A DNA stretch of 64,000 nt, taken from contig NZ_PVTJ01000004.1 in the NCBI RefSeq assembly GCF_003002955.1, positions 427,897 to 491,896 on the forward strand, written 5' to 3'. A program made the translations under genes and the position numbers. The stretch is from Glycomyces artemisiae. GTDB lineage: Bacteria; Actinomycetota; Actinomycetes; Mycobacteriales; Micromonosporaceae. Numbering within the stretch: position 1 is the stretch's first letter; each line of letters starts with the position of its first letter. Positions 54,931 through 62,754 of the stretch are shown here, in pieces. The notes beneath the pieces are model-generated. The model searched no databases, was not told the DNA's origin, and worked only from the letters and a program-made list of their open reading frames with translations.

Positions 54931-57288
54931 TCAGCGGTCGGCGAGGGTTCTGGAGCGCCGCTCCCAGGCCCGGTCGCCCGCTTCGCGGAACCCGGCCTTC
55001 GCGCGGCGGGCCGCGGCCGGGTCGCCGCCGAGGAGCGCGTCCAGGTACGCGGCGAGCGCGGCCGGCCAGGACCCGCCCGCGCGCTCGGCGAGGTGGGCGA
55101 CCTGCCCGGCGCAGTCGCGGGCGGCGTCCCGGTCGCCGCCGCGGTGGTGGCCGATCGCCATGTAGCCCAGGCAGGTCAGGCGTTCGAGGGCGTCGCCGCG
55201 GCGCTCGGCGGCGGCGAGCGCGAGGGCCTGCACTTCGAGGAGGTCCCCGCCGGGGCCGTCGCCGTCGAGGGCGCGCTCGGCGAGGACGCGCCCCAGCTGC
55301 CAGACGCGCAGGTCGGCCTGGAACCCGGCCTGGGTGCGCAGGAGGCCGTGGAGGACGCGGTGCTCGGCCGCGAACCAGCCGGGGCCGGGGTCCTCGGCGT
55401 GGACGCCGGGCGCGGGCCTGCCCGTGTCCAGGACCGGGGTCCCGGCGCGGAGGGCGGCGTGCAGGTAGTGCTCCAGCATCCGCAGGGCCGCGGCGCGGCG
55501 CGCGGCCTCCTGGACCTCGTCCTCGAAGCACTCGGCGGCGTAGGCGCGCAGCAGGTCGTGGATGGAGTAGCGGCCGCCGGGGAGCGGCTCGACCAGGTTG
55601 ATCTCCGCGAGCGCCTCAAGGGCCGCGCGGGCGTCGGCTAGCCCTGAGCCCATGAGGCTCGCCATCGCCGCGGGCGTCAGGTCCGGGCCGGGGTGGAGGC
55701 CGAAGAGCCGGAACGCGGTCGCGTCCCGTTCATCGAGCAGCTGGTAGGAGCAGTCGAAGACGGTGCGCGGGTCGGAGGCGGCGTCGGTGGAGACGAGGAC
55801 GTTGAGGACGTTCGCGGCCCCGGCGAGCCGGTCGGCGAGCTCGCCGAGCGCCAGGTGCGGGTCGGCGGCCGCCCAGGAGCCGACGAGGGTGAGCGCGAGC
55901 GGGAGCCGCCCGCATGCGGCCGCGATGCGCGCCACCGCGTCCCGGTGGGCGGCGGCCCGCTCGGGCCCGATGCGCCGCGCCAGCAGCGCCTCCGACTCGA
56001 CCTCCGGCATCGGTCCCAAGTGGACGACCTCGGCGCCTTCGCCCATGTCGAGCCCGACGAGCCGGTCGCGGGAGGTCACGATCGTGAAGCTCCCTGGGGC
56101 CGTGAGGAGCAGCGGGCGCACGTGGGCGGCGTCGCGGGCGTTGTCGAGGAGCACGAGGACGCGCCGCTGCGCGAGGATCGTCCGGTACAGGCCCGCGCGT
56201 TCGTCCAGCCCGGCGGGGACCGGGCCCGCGCCGAGGGCCGCGAGGGCCTCGCCGAGGACGTCCTCCGGGGTCGCGCCCGGCGCCGCGGGGTCGAAGCCGC
56301 GCAGGTTGAAGTACAGCTGCCCGTCGGGGAAGCGGTGCGCGACCCGGTGCGCCCACCGGACCGCGAGCGCGGTCTTCCCGATGCCGCCCATGCCCGTCAC
56401 CGCGGCCAGGCCCGCTTCGGCGCCCGCGTCCATGAGGAACCGGTCGAGGGCGCGGATCTCGGTCTCGCGGCCGGTGAACCGGGGCGTGGCGCGCGGGAGC
56501 ATCGCCGGGACCGCGGACGCGGCGGGCGGCGGCGGGGCCGCCGGTTCGGCGGGGCGGTCGCGGAGGATCGCCGTGTGGAGGGCGACCAGCTCCCGGTCGG
56601 GGTCGGCGCCGAGCGCGTCGGCGAGCCGGTCTTTCAGGGCCGCGAACGCTTCGAGGGCCTCGGCGGTGCGGCCGGAGGCGTGGAGGGCGCGCATGAGGAG
56701 CGCGACGAGGCGCTGGCGGGTGTCGTGGGCGGCGATGATCTGCCGCAGCTCCTCGACCACGCCCGAGGCCCTGCCGGTGTCGATGTCGGCGTCGATGCGC
56801 TGTTCGAGGAGGGCGAGCCGGTACTCGTCGAGGCGGCGGCCGATCGCCCCGGCGGCCCGGCCGGGGAGGTCGGCGAGCGCGGGCCCGCGCCACTCGTCGA
56901 GGGCCTCGCGCAGGACTGCGGCGGCCTTCTCGGCCTGGCCCTCGCGCCTCAGCGCCCGCGCTTCGCGCTCTTTCGCCTTGCAGCGCAGCGTGTCCAGTTC
57001 CGCCTCGTCGATGCGGAACCGGTAGGCGCGGCCGACGGTCTCGATGCGCCCGCGCGCGGCGCCGAGCTGGCGGCGCAGCACCCCGACGGTGTTCTGCACC
57101 TGCGTCTCGGGGTCGAGCGGCAGGTCGTCGCCGTAGACGGCGGCGACGAGGCCGCTGACGGGGACGGCCCGGCCCGCGTCGTCGAGGAGGAGCGCGAGGA
57201 TCGTCGTGGCGTTGCCCCGCGGGATCGCGGCCTGCCCGCCGTCCACGCGGACCTCCAGCGGTCCGAGCAGGCGCACGTCGAGGGCCAT
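54931..57288 (-). CDS. AfsR/SARP-family transcriptional regulator (copy 2)
   Basis: 785 residues. The start is the ATG at 57286-57288; the open frame extends upstream but has no SARP sequence there. Same order as copy 1: winged helix (LDVRLLGPLEVRVDGG), BTAD, NB-ARC with GMGGIGKTAL (about 300) and VLVLLDNARDA, winged-helix-like linker, then a shortened C-terminus lacking about 130 residues of the TPR region of copy 1. Identity between the copies is high through NB-ARC, so they arose by duplication followed by loss or gain at the C-terminus. Divergent from the first YbaB-like gene. Confidence 0.92.
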   Translation of the reverse strand: MALDVRLLGPLEVRVDGGQAAIPRGNATTILALLLDDAGRAVPVSGLVAAVYGDDLPLDPETQVQNTVGVLRRQLGAARGRIETVGRAYRFRIDEAELDTLRCKAKEREARALRREGQAEKAAAVLREALDEWRGPALADLPGRAAGAIGRRLDEYRLALLEQRIDADIDTGRASGVVEELRQIIAAHDTRQRLVALLMRALHASGRTAEALEAFAALKDRLADALGADPDRELVALHTAILRDRPAEPAAPPPPAASAVPAMLPRATPRFTGRETEIRALDRFLMDAGAEAGLAAVTGMGGIGKTALAVRWAHRVAHRFPDGQLYFNLRGFDPAAPGATPEDVLGEALAALGAGPVPAGLDERAGLYRTILAQRRVLVLLDNARDAAHVRPLLLTAPGSFTIVTSRDRLVGLDMGEGAEVVHLGPMPEVESEALLARRIGPERAAAHRDAVARIAAACGRLPLALTLVGSWAAADPHLALGELADRLAGAANVLNVLVSTDAASDPRTVFDCSYQLLDERDATAFRLFGLHPGPDLTPAAMASLMGSGLADARAALEALAEINLVEPLPGGRYSIHDLLRAYAAECFEDEVQEAARRAAALRMLEHYLHAALRAGTPVLDTGRPAPGVHAEDPGPGWFAAEHRVLHGLLRTQAGFQADLRVWQLGRVLAERALDGDGPGGDLLEVQALALAAAERRGDALERLTCLGYMAIGHHRGGDRDAARDCAGQVAHLAERAGGSWPAALAAYLDALLGGDPAAARRAKAGFREAGDRAWERRSRTLADR

Positions 57289-57321
57289 AGGGGTCGCTTT
57301 CCTCACCGCGGGTTGGGACCT

Positions 57322-57334
57322 CAGTGTCCCACAG
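57322..57334 (-). promoter_or_regulatory. Motif CTGTGGGACACTG upstream of SARP copy 2
   Basis: 33 nt before the ATG on the minus strand and 12 of 13 bases identical to the motif before SARP copy 1. It lies in the 144-bp divergent region shared with the YbaB-like gene. Confidence 0.4.
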
Positions 57335-57432
57335 GCCCGCGCGGGGCGCGTGGCATGACGAAGCGAGGACCGATCCGTGAGGCGCGGGGGGAGTCTGTGG
57401 CTTGAGCCCGACGAGCCGAGGAGGGGGCCGAC

Positions 57433-58107
57433 ATGGAGCGCATCGCCGTACCCGACGACTACGAGGACCGCATCGGCGCGGCCCGCGCCGCACTGGAGCG
57501 GCTTCCCGAAGGGCCGCTTCGCGACACGGCCGCAAGGGTCCTCGACGGGGCCCCGCCGCGCGCGACGGTGGGTGCGGCGGCCGAGGCGGCCGACCGGGCC
57601 GCGGCCCTCGCGGCGCAGCTGATGAGCGCCGGGTTCGACGGGACCGACGGGGGCCGGGTGGTGTGGCTGCGCCTGGACTACACGGGCCGGCTCGGGTCGC
57701 TCGCGTTGAGCCCCACGGTGGACCGGATGAGCAACCGGGGGGTCGCGAAGGCCGTCGAGGCCGCCTGGGACGCGGCCGAGGCCGCCCGTGCCGAGCACGT
57801 GATGCGGGCCGAACGGGTCGGCGCGGACCTGCTCGCGAGGTGCGCGCCCGATCCGCGCTCGGCGGAGCTGCGGGAGTGGATCGCGCGCTCCCCGGAGCGG
57901 TTCTCCGGCGGCACCTCCGAGGACGACGTGTGCGACGCGGAGGTGTCGCTGGGCGGGCGGTTGACGGCGTTCAGGTTCCTCGTTCCCAACGCCACCATCG
58001 ACATCGAGTACGAGCAGCTCGGTGCGGAGGTGTCGGCCGCGATCGGCCTGGCGCAGCGCCGGGCCGCCGACCGCCTCGCGGCGGTGGTCGCCTCCGGCGG
58101 CGGATGA
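57433..58107 (+). CDS. YbaB/EbfC-like protein (copy 1)
   Basis: 224 residues; ATG with GAGGAGG upstream. Residues about 70-120 (VVWLRLDYTGRLGSLALSPTVDRMSN... AVEAAWDAAEAAR) follow the YbaB/EbfC strand-turn-helix pattern, in which the nucleoid-associated protein dimer binds DNA. The N-terminal helix (DDYEDRIGAARAALERL) and a C-terminal half (FRFLVPNATIDIEYEQLG) are additional. A paralogue at 62.8 kb has the same PNATID segment. YbaB-like genes beside WXG-type genes are frequent in actinobacteria; the functional link is unknown. A terminator follows. Confidence 0.7.
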   Translation: MERIAVPDDYEDRIGAARAALERLPEGPLRDTAARVLDGAPPRATVGAAAEAADRAAALAAQLMSAGFDGTDGGRVVWLRLDYTGRLGSLALSPTVDRMSNRGVAKAVEAAWDAAEAARAEHVMRAERVGADLLARCAPDPRSAELREWIARSPERFSGGTSEDDVCDAEVSLGGRLTAFRFLVPNATIDIEYEQLGAEVSAAIGLAQRRAADRLAAVVASGGG

Positions 58108-58144
58108 GACGGCCCCGGGCGTAGTGGGTACGGCCCGGGGCGCC

Positions 58145-58198
58145 GGACGGCCCGCCGTCGACAGGGAGGATCTCCTGTAGACGACGGGCCGTCCTTCT
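58145..58198 (+). terminator. Terminator of YbaB-like copy 1
   Basis: GGACGGCCCG (58145-58154) and CGGGCCGTCC (58185-58194) form the outer stem; ACAGGGA/TCTCCTGT folds inside. TTCTTCCTT follows. It is 37 bp after the stop at 58107. Confidence 0.75.
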
Positions 58199-58212
58199 TC
58201 CTTGCCTGGTGT

Positions 58213-59625
58213 TCAGGTCCGGTTCGGCCCGGGCTCCGGCGGCGGGAACCCGGGCAGGAGGATCGGCGGCGCGTCTTCGAGGAGCGACGGGAACGCGGGC
58301 TCCTCGGCGGCCCCGGCCTCCTGCTCCTCCTGGTAGTCGACGTACGGGTTGTCCTCGACGGTGCCGATCCCCCACACGTCCTCGTCGGGGTCCTCGGTGA
58401 GGAACGACTCCCGCTCGAACTCGTCGTCGGGGTTCGCCGCGCCGCGCGCGCCCGGCGCGCCGACCATGCCGCCCAGGCCGGTTCGCCCGCCCGCGGTCGA
58501 CGCGGGACCGCCAGTGGCGCCCGCAGGCGCGCCGATGACGCCCCCGACCGGGCCCGCGGTCCCGCCGGTCGGCACCGATCCGGCCTCGGGCAGACCGGCC
58601 CCGCCGCCACCGCCGCCGAGGCCGCCGCCGCTCCCGGCGAGGCCGCCCGAGGGCAGCTCGGCGGGGTCGATCTCGGCAGCGTCGAGTTCGGCTGGGTCCC
58701 AGTCGGTGTCGACACCGGGGACGTCCGGCATGTCGTAGTCCGCGGGGTCAGGCGACTCGTAGCCGGGGACCGTCGGCTCGTTCGGCTCGACGGCGCCGGG
58801 CTGGTCGGGGTCGGTCGGCTGCCCGGTCCCGTCCTGGTCCTGGTCCTGGTCCTGCGGGTCCTTCTCCTGGTCCTCTTCGGACGGCTTGTCTTCGTCGTCT
58901 TTCTGCTTCTCGTCGGCGTCCTTGTCCTTGTCGGACTTGGGCTCGCCGTCGCCGGTCTGCTTCGTCGGATCGGCGTCGTCCTGCCCGGTGGTGTCGCGGC
59001 CGTCCCGATCGTCCTCGCCGTCGCGGCCGGTGCGGTCGTCCTCTGCGACCACGGGCGGGCAGATCGTCGGGTCGGCCGCACCGCCCTTGTCCTCCAAGGG
59101 CTCGAACTGCTCGGCCGCGGCCGTCAGGCCCGCGCCCGTGGCGGCGTCGGCGGCGGTGAGCACGGACAGGCCGAGCTGCAACTGCACGGTCCCCTCGTCG
59201 GCGCGGGCCTGGAACAGCGCCTGGAGCATCGGCCCGAACGGTCCCGCCGCGGCGATGGCCGCCCAGTGGACGGCGCCCAGCTCCACGCGCGGCTCGGACT
59301 GCACGTTGAAGCCCGCGCCGCGGTACGACGCGTCGGCGCTCCGCAGCTGCTCCACCATGGACTGCATTGCGGCGCCGCCGGAGTCGAGCAGCTCCGCGGC
59401 CTCGCCGACCTGCGTCGCGACCTGATCGACGTGCTCGTCGACGACCACCGCGTCGTCGTTGAACGCGGTGTTCGCCTTGTCCTGCCACCCGGCGTTGATC
59501 TCGACCACCGTCGAGTCGTACTCGGCCCGGTGCTCGGTCAGATCCGTTCCGGCCGCGGCCATCTCGGACGCGTAGTCGACGAACGCGGCCGGGTTCGCGG
59601 CCAGCGCCTCCTCGTATGTGGGCAT
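58213..59625 (-). CDS. WXG100-like protein with acidic and Gly-rich C-terminal region
   Basis: 470 residues. Residues 1-105 look like a WXG100 helical hairpin with a degenerate WQD at W47 (EINAGWQDKANTAF) and a long second helix (VDQVATQVGEAAELLDSGG). A second helical block reaches about 175. Then come an Asp/Lys/Gln-rich stretch (DKDKDADEKQKDDEDK), a Pro/Asp part, a Gly-rich linker (GGGLGGGGGGAGLPEAG) and the tail FLTEDPDEDVWGIGTVEDNP. The last motif recurs in the 552-residue protein on the other strand. Probably a type-VII-secretion-linked substrate or effector-like protein; no toxin domain is visible. It follows the EspC-like gene after 10 bp. Confidence 0.75.
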   Translation of the reverse strand: MPTYEEALAANPAAFVDYASEMAAAGTDLTEHRAEYDSTVVEINAGWQDKANTAFNDDAVVVDEHVDQVATQVGEAAELLDSGGAAMQSMVEQLRSADASYRGAGFNVQSEPRVELGAVHWAAIAAAGPFGPMLQALFQARADEGTVQLQLGLSVLTAADAATGAGLTAAAEQFEPLEDKGGAADPTICPPVVAEDDRTGRDGEDDRDGRDTTGQDDADPTKQTGDGEPKSDKDKDADEKQKDDEDKPSEEDQEKDPQDQDQDQDGTGQPTDPDQPGAVEPNEPTVPGYESPDPADYDMPDVPGVDTDWDPAELDAAEIDPAELPSGGLAGSGGGLGGGGGGAGLPEAGSVPTGGTAGPVGGVIGAPAGATGGPASTAGGRTGLGGMVGAPGARGAANPDDEFERESFLTEDPDEDVWGIGTVEDNPYVDYQEEQEAGAAEEPAFPSLLEDAPPILLPGFPPPEPGPNRT

Positions 59626-59635
59626 GGTGCTCCTC

Positions 59636-59959
59636 CTAGTCCCGCTTCGGGCGGGGCACGGACCGCGCGATCGAGCGGAACCTCCCGCCGACCTCGCCGT
59701 CGGCGCCGTCCAGGTCGTCGGCGCTGCCGGTGACCTGCTCGCCTTGCCAGGCGACGCGCCGCTCCACGCCCGCGGTGACCTCGCCGAGCGCGGCCTGCCA
59801 GCGCACGCCGGCGTCCCCGGTGAGGAACCCGGTGTTCCCGGTGGCGGCGGTCTGGGCGGGGGCCTCGACCCGGTCGGACGCCTTGCGCGCGCCGGGGGCG
59901 ACGGCCCGCAGGTCCGCGCCGCCGCCGCGGACCCGGTCGACTTCCATGTACACGTTCAC
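59636..59959 (-). CDS. EspC/WXG-like small helical protein
   Basis: 107 residues from the GTG at 59957-59959, which has AGGAGG upstream; internal GTG and ATG codons lie two and four codons later. The sequence MEVDRVRGGGADLRAVAPGARK, a short linker and RWQAALGEVTAGVERRVAWQGEQV (WQG at 71-73) resemble the EspC/DUF2580 type-VII-secretion target family, though more distantly than typical members. It is first in a two-gene unit with the 470-residue protein, as expected for a secreted heterodimer. Divergent from the 552-residue gene. Confidence 0.65.
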   Translation of the reverse strand: MNVYMEVDRVRGGGADLRAVAPGARKASDRVEAPAQTAATGNTGFLTGDAGVRWQAALGEVTAGVERRVAWQGEQVTGSADDLDGADGEVGGRFRSIARSVPRPKRD

Positions 59960-60131
59960 GCCGGTCCTCCTCGCATCGGCGGCGCCGGGTCCGGCGCCCG
60001 GCGGCCTCCCCTGCAATGTGCCCGCAGCCGTCACGGTCCGGTCCCGAAGCGGCCGGTGCGAAGTCGTGACGTTTCCATGACGCGGCCGTCTTCCATTGGG
60101 GCACCACCAGGAGCGACCAGGGAGGTGCGGC

Positions 60132-61790
60132 ATGACGGACGGCGGACTGATCGAGGGCTCGGCGCCTGCGGGCGACTCGGGCGCCGAGTACGCGACCGTG
60201 TTCGACGCCGGCGCCGCGGACACCGGCGGGACGGCCCTCGTGTACGACGCCGGGAGCGCGGAGCACACCTCGTCCACTGTGTACGAGGAGCCGGTCTACG
60301 ACCCGGCGTACGACGAGGCGTTCTACACCGAGCCCACCGCGAGCTCCGAGATCGCCTTCGGCGACACCGGGTCCGGAGGCAGGACCGGCTGCACGGCGGG
60401 CGCGTGCCCGCACCCCATGGCGCACCCGGCCGAGGCGGACTGGGAGCAGCTCGTGTCGGCCGTGCCCGTGGAGGGGCAGCTCGGGCGGTTCAAGCCGCGC
60501 TGCGAGGGCATGGCCTACCCGACCGAGGACGACTTCCGGTCCGCGGTCGCCGCGGTGCGGCCCCTCGACCCGGACTCGTTCTCGTTGCAGCGGCTGCGGA
60601 CCGGCTGGACCGAGGAGGTCGCCGCGGTCCTCGCCGACTGGCCGGGACTGCTGCGCACGAACCTCGCCGCGCTCGCGGCGGGCTGGGCGGGAGCGGACTT
60701 CGACGCGTTCAACGAGCAGGCCGACCAGGTGAAGACGCTCGTGCAGGGCGTGCTGGACGACATCGAGGACACGGCCGCGGAGCTGAAGAACCGGGAGGAG
60801 GCCCTGTACGCGCTCCAGGGCGGCGACTCGGGCGAGATCCCTTATCCCGCACCGATGGTCGGCCCCGAAGGCGAGTGGACGAACCTGGTCGCGATCCATG
60901 TGCGGCCCGCGTGGTGGCACGGGGACTGCATCCGGATGGGGTGCGAGGAGGCCGAGCAGGCGCTCCGGCTGGGCGGGGCGGACCCGGCGCTGGCGGCGGA
61001 GGTGCGGGCGTTCGTCGAGGAGCGCGCGGGCACGGCGGACGCGGCCGTGGAGGGCGCGGTGCCGTCGGAGGCGCGGTTGCAGGCGGGCGAGGAGGCGAAG
61101 ACGGCGTTCGGGCCGCGGATCGATGCGGCGATCGCGGAGTACGCCGAGCGGCACGCGGCGATCGACGGCGCGATCGGCGAGAAGCTCGGCGGTCAGAGCG
61201 AGCAGCTCGCCGCGATGACGGCGACGGGCGCGGACCGGCCGTACCCCGACAGCGCCGACGCCTCCTATATGGATTTGTCCTCGCCGGTGATGGAGCAGCC
61301 CGCGGCGCCGGTGGCGCCGCAGGCGACCCAGGACCCGAGCCCGGTGCCGCCGAGCGGGGACGGGTCGGTGCGGACCGGGGCCGAGACCTCCACGGCGCCT
61401 GCGGAGGAGACAGCGGACGGGACCGTCTCGGGCGGTCTGGCGAGCGGCGGCGGGTTCGGGGGCTTCGGCGGCGCTTCGGTGGGCGGCGGCGCGGTCGTCC
61501 CGGGCGGTGCGGCGACCATTGGCGCGGGCGGCGGGCCCGGCTTCACGGGGACGGCGCCGGGCGTGTTCGGGCCGGGCCCGGCCGCGGGGCCGACCGCTTC
61601 CGGCTCGGGTTCCGGGCCGGGCGTGAGCGCGGCGCGGACCTCGGTGGTCGGCGGCCAGGCGGCGGCCGACGCGCGCAAGAAGGGCGAGCAGTCCGAGGAG
61701 GACGAGGAGCCGGAGGACGACGACCTCCTGTTCCGAGAGACCGGCAACGTCTGGGGCTATGTGCGGCCCGGCGACGACCCGTACAGCTAG
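60132..61790 (+). CDS. WXG-domain protein with Gly-rich linker and VWG tail
   Basis: 552 residues; ATG with GGAGGTG upstream. An acidic Tyr-rich N-terminus (about 1-100: YEEPVYDPAYDEAFYTE) precedes the helical core with a true WXG (W185-A-G187 in LAALAAGWAGADFDAF) and following helix (QVKTLVQGVLDDIEDTAAEL). Another helical region (about 270-385) contains four Trp/Cys-bearing segments (WTNLVAIHVRPAWWHGDC). A Gly-rich linker (GGLASGGGFGGFGGASVGGG) leads to the C-terminus DDLLFRETGNVWGYVRPGDD. WXG domains usually lie at the N-terminus; here it is internal. It overlaps no gene and is followed by a partner after 8 bp. Confidence 0.75.
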   Translation: MTDGGLIEGSAPAGDSGAEYATVFDAGAADTGGTALVYDAGSAEHTSSTVYEEPVYDPAYDEAFYTEPTASSEIAFGDTGSGGRTGCTAGACPHPMAHPAEADWEQLVSAVPVEGQLGRFKPRCEGMAYPTEDDFRSAVAAVRPLDPDSFSLQRLRTGWTEEVAAVLADWPGLLRTNLAALAAGWAGADFDAFNEQADQVKTLVQGVLDDIEDTAAELKNREEALYALQGGDSGEIPYPAPMVGPEGEWTNLVAIHVRPAWWHGDCIRMGCEEAEQALRLGGADPALAAEVRAFVEERAGTADAAVEGAVPSEARLQAGEEAKTAFGPRIDAAIAEYAERHAAIDGAIGEKLGGQSEQLAAMTATGADRPYPDSADASYMDLSSPVMEQPAAPVAPQATQDPSPVPPSGDGSVRTGAETSTAPAEETADGTVSGGLASGGGFGGFGGASVGGGAVVPGGAATIGAGGGPGFTGTAPGVFGPGPAAGPTASGSGSGPGVSAARTSVVGGQAAADARKKGEQSEEDEEPEDDDLLFRETGNVWGYVRPGDDPYS

Positions 61791-61798
61791 GAGGCGAG

Positions 61799-62275
61799 AT
61801 GGCGCAGGAGCGCGTGTTCGACGCGGAGGCGGTCGAGGAGTACCGGCAGTTCCTGCTCGGGCTGCTGGATCAGCTTGAGGGGCAGGTGATCCCGGTCCTC
61901 GCGACGGGGACCCTGAGCCGCGCCCCGGCCTTCGGGACCGCACCGGGCGCGGCCGACAATGCCGCGGGGCAGTACGCGGAGTTCCATGCCGCGACGTGGC
62001 GGAACCTCCAGTACCTGCGCGGGGCGCTCCACGGGATGGAGGCGTCGCTCGCGGCGGTGGCGGGCACGGGCGCGGTGGCGGAGGACGACGCCGCGGCGGC
62101 CTTCACGGTGATCGAGTCGGACCAGGCGGCCGAACCGGCGGCGGAGTCAACGGTCCTGGCGAGCGGTGACGGCTCGGACTTTGCGACCACTGCTGCCGCG
62201 GACGGCTTCTCGACGCCGATCGAGGTCTCGGACTCCCAGCTCGCGACCGCCGAGGGGGTCCCGCCGGATTCATGA
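61799..62275 (+). CDS. Small helical WXG-partner-like protein
   Basis: 158 residues; ATG at 61799 with GGAGG upstream, 8 bp after the stop of the 552-residue gene. The N-terminal helix (EAVEEYRQFLLGLLDQLEGQVIP), short linker and second helix (AEFHAATWRNLQYLRGALHGMEASLAAVAG) form the hairpin expected of an ESX-type small partner; the last 50 residues are acidic and Ser/Thr-rich. No classical WXG. Likely heterodimer partner of the preceding protein (inference from gene order, mirroring the divergent pair). Confidence 0.65.
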   Translation: MAQERVFDAEAVEEYRQFLLGLLDQLEGQVIPVLATGTLSRAPAFGTAPGAADNAAGQYAEFHAATWRNLQYLRGALHGMEASLAAVAGTGAVAEDDAAAAFTVIESDQAAEPAAESTVLASGDGSDFATTAAADGFSTPIEVSDSQLATAEGVPPDS

Positions 62276-62334
62276 GTGCATGTCGCGACCGCGTTTAACC
62301 ATCCACTAGCCCCCACCCACCCAGAGGGGACCGA

Positions 62335-62374
62335 AATCGTCGCCGGGCTCGATCCTGCCAATGGGGTCCGACAG
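62335..62374 (-). repeat. Intergenic element, copy L
   Basis: On the minus strand CTGTCGGAC-N8-CAGGAT, then CGAGCCCGG. The right half is diverged from other copies. It lies 60-100 bp downstream of the 158-residue gene. Confidence 0.65.
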
Positions 62375-62433
62375 GAAAACGGCCGAAATCGGCCTGGGTG
62401 ACCACAGTTCACCCGAACGAGTGCGGCGATGCG

Positions 62434-62470
62434 AGCGCCGGTCCGATCCAAGGCGCGGACCGGCGCTTTC
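62434..62470 (+). terminator. Terminator of the WXG pair
   Basis: AGCGCCGGTCC (62434-62444) and GGACCGGCGCT (62457-62467) form a perfect 11-bp stem followed by TTCCC. It lies 159 bp after the stop at 62275. Confidence 0.65.
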
Positions 62471-62501
62471 CCGCGCCCGCCGAACGTGACCCGCCGCGCT
62501 C

Positions 62502-62573
62502 GCGAAGCGAGACGCGAAGCGAGACGCGAAGCGAGACGCGAAGCGAGACGCGAAGCGAGACGCGAAGCGAGAC
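62502..62573. repeat. 12-bp tandem repeat GCGAAGCGAGAC, six perfect copies
   Basis: Six head-to-tail identical units. The last unit runs directly into the left arm of an 18-bp hairpin, and the unit's GCGAGAC recurs inverted (GTCTCGC) at the far end of that hairpin. Confidence 0.97.
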
Positions 62574-62607
62574 GTACTCGCGCGCCCTGCGCGCGAGTAC
62601 GTCTCGC
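62567..62607. repeat. Perfect 18-bp inverted repeat with 5-nt loop
   Basis: GCGAGACGTACTCGCGCG (62567-62584), CCCTG loop, CGCGCGAGTACGTCTCGC (62590-62607). It is the longest perfect hairpin in the window. It shares its left 7 bp with the tandem array, so any of the six GCGAGAC copies could pair with the single right arm end. Confidence 0.95.
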
Positions 62608-62687
62608 CGCTTGGCCTGCACCCGCCCCGCCCCGGCCGGGCCTTCGGCCCGGCGGGCCCGGGGGCGAAGCCGCCTTCTCGCGGGATG

Positions 62688-62708
62688 ACCGATCGGTGAC
62701 CGATCGGT
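62688..62708. promoter_or_regulatory. Two ACCGATCGGT palindromes one helical turn apart
   Basis: ACCGATCGGT at 62688-62697 and 62699-62708, 11 bp centre to centre, so both face the same side of the DNA. 46 bp before the YbaB-like ATG. Likely operator for a dimeric regulator; YbaB-like autoregulation is possible but unsupported. Confidence 0.45.
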
Positions 62709-62754
62709 GGTCGGGTCGCGGAGGCTCGTCGCAACAGCGCGATGAGGAGGCGTC

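Larger units (their letters stand above)
62276..62754. other. 479-bp structured region before YbaB-like copy 2
   Basis: Contains element copy L, a terminator (62434-62470), the 12-bp tandem array and its perfect hairpin (62502-62607), a further GC hairpin around 62630-62655 (GGCCGGGCCTTCGGCCC-type), and two ACCGATCGGT palindromes (62688-62708). No gene: open frames here are low-complexity translations of the repeats. Confidence 0.6.

Noticed and set aside
62502..62573. CRISPR array or coding repeat
   Set aside because: Units are contiguous with no spacers, and translations in all frames are low-complexity Arg/Ser/Glu strings without start or ribosome site.
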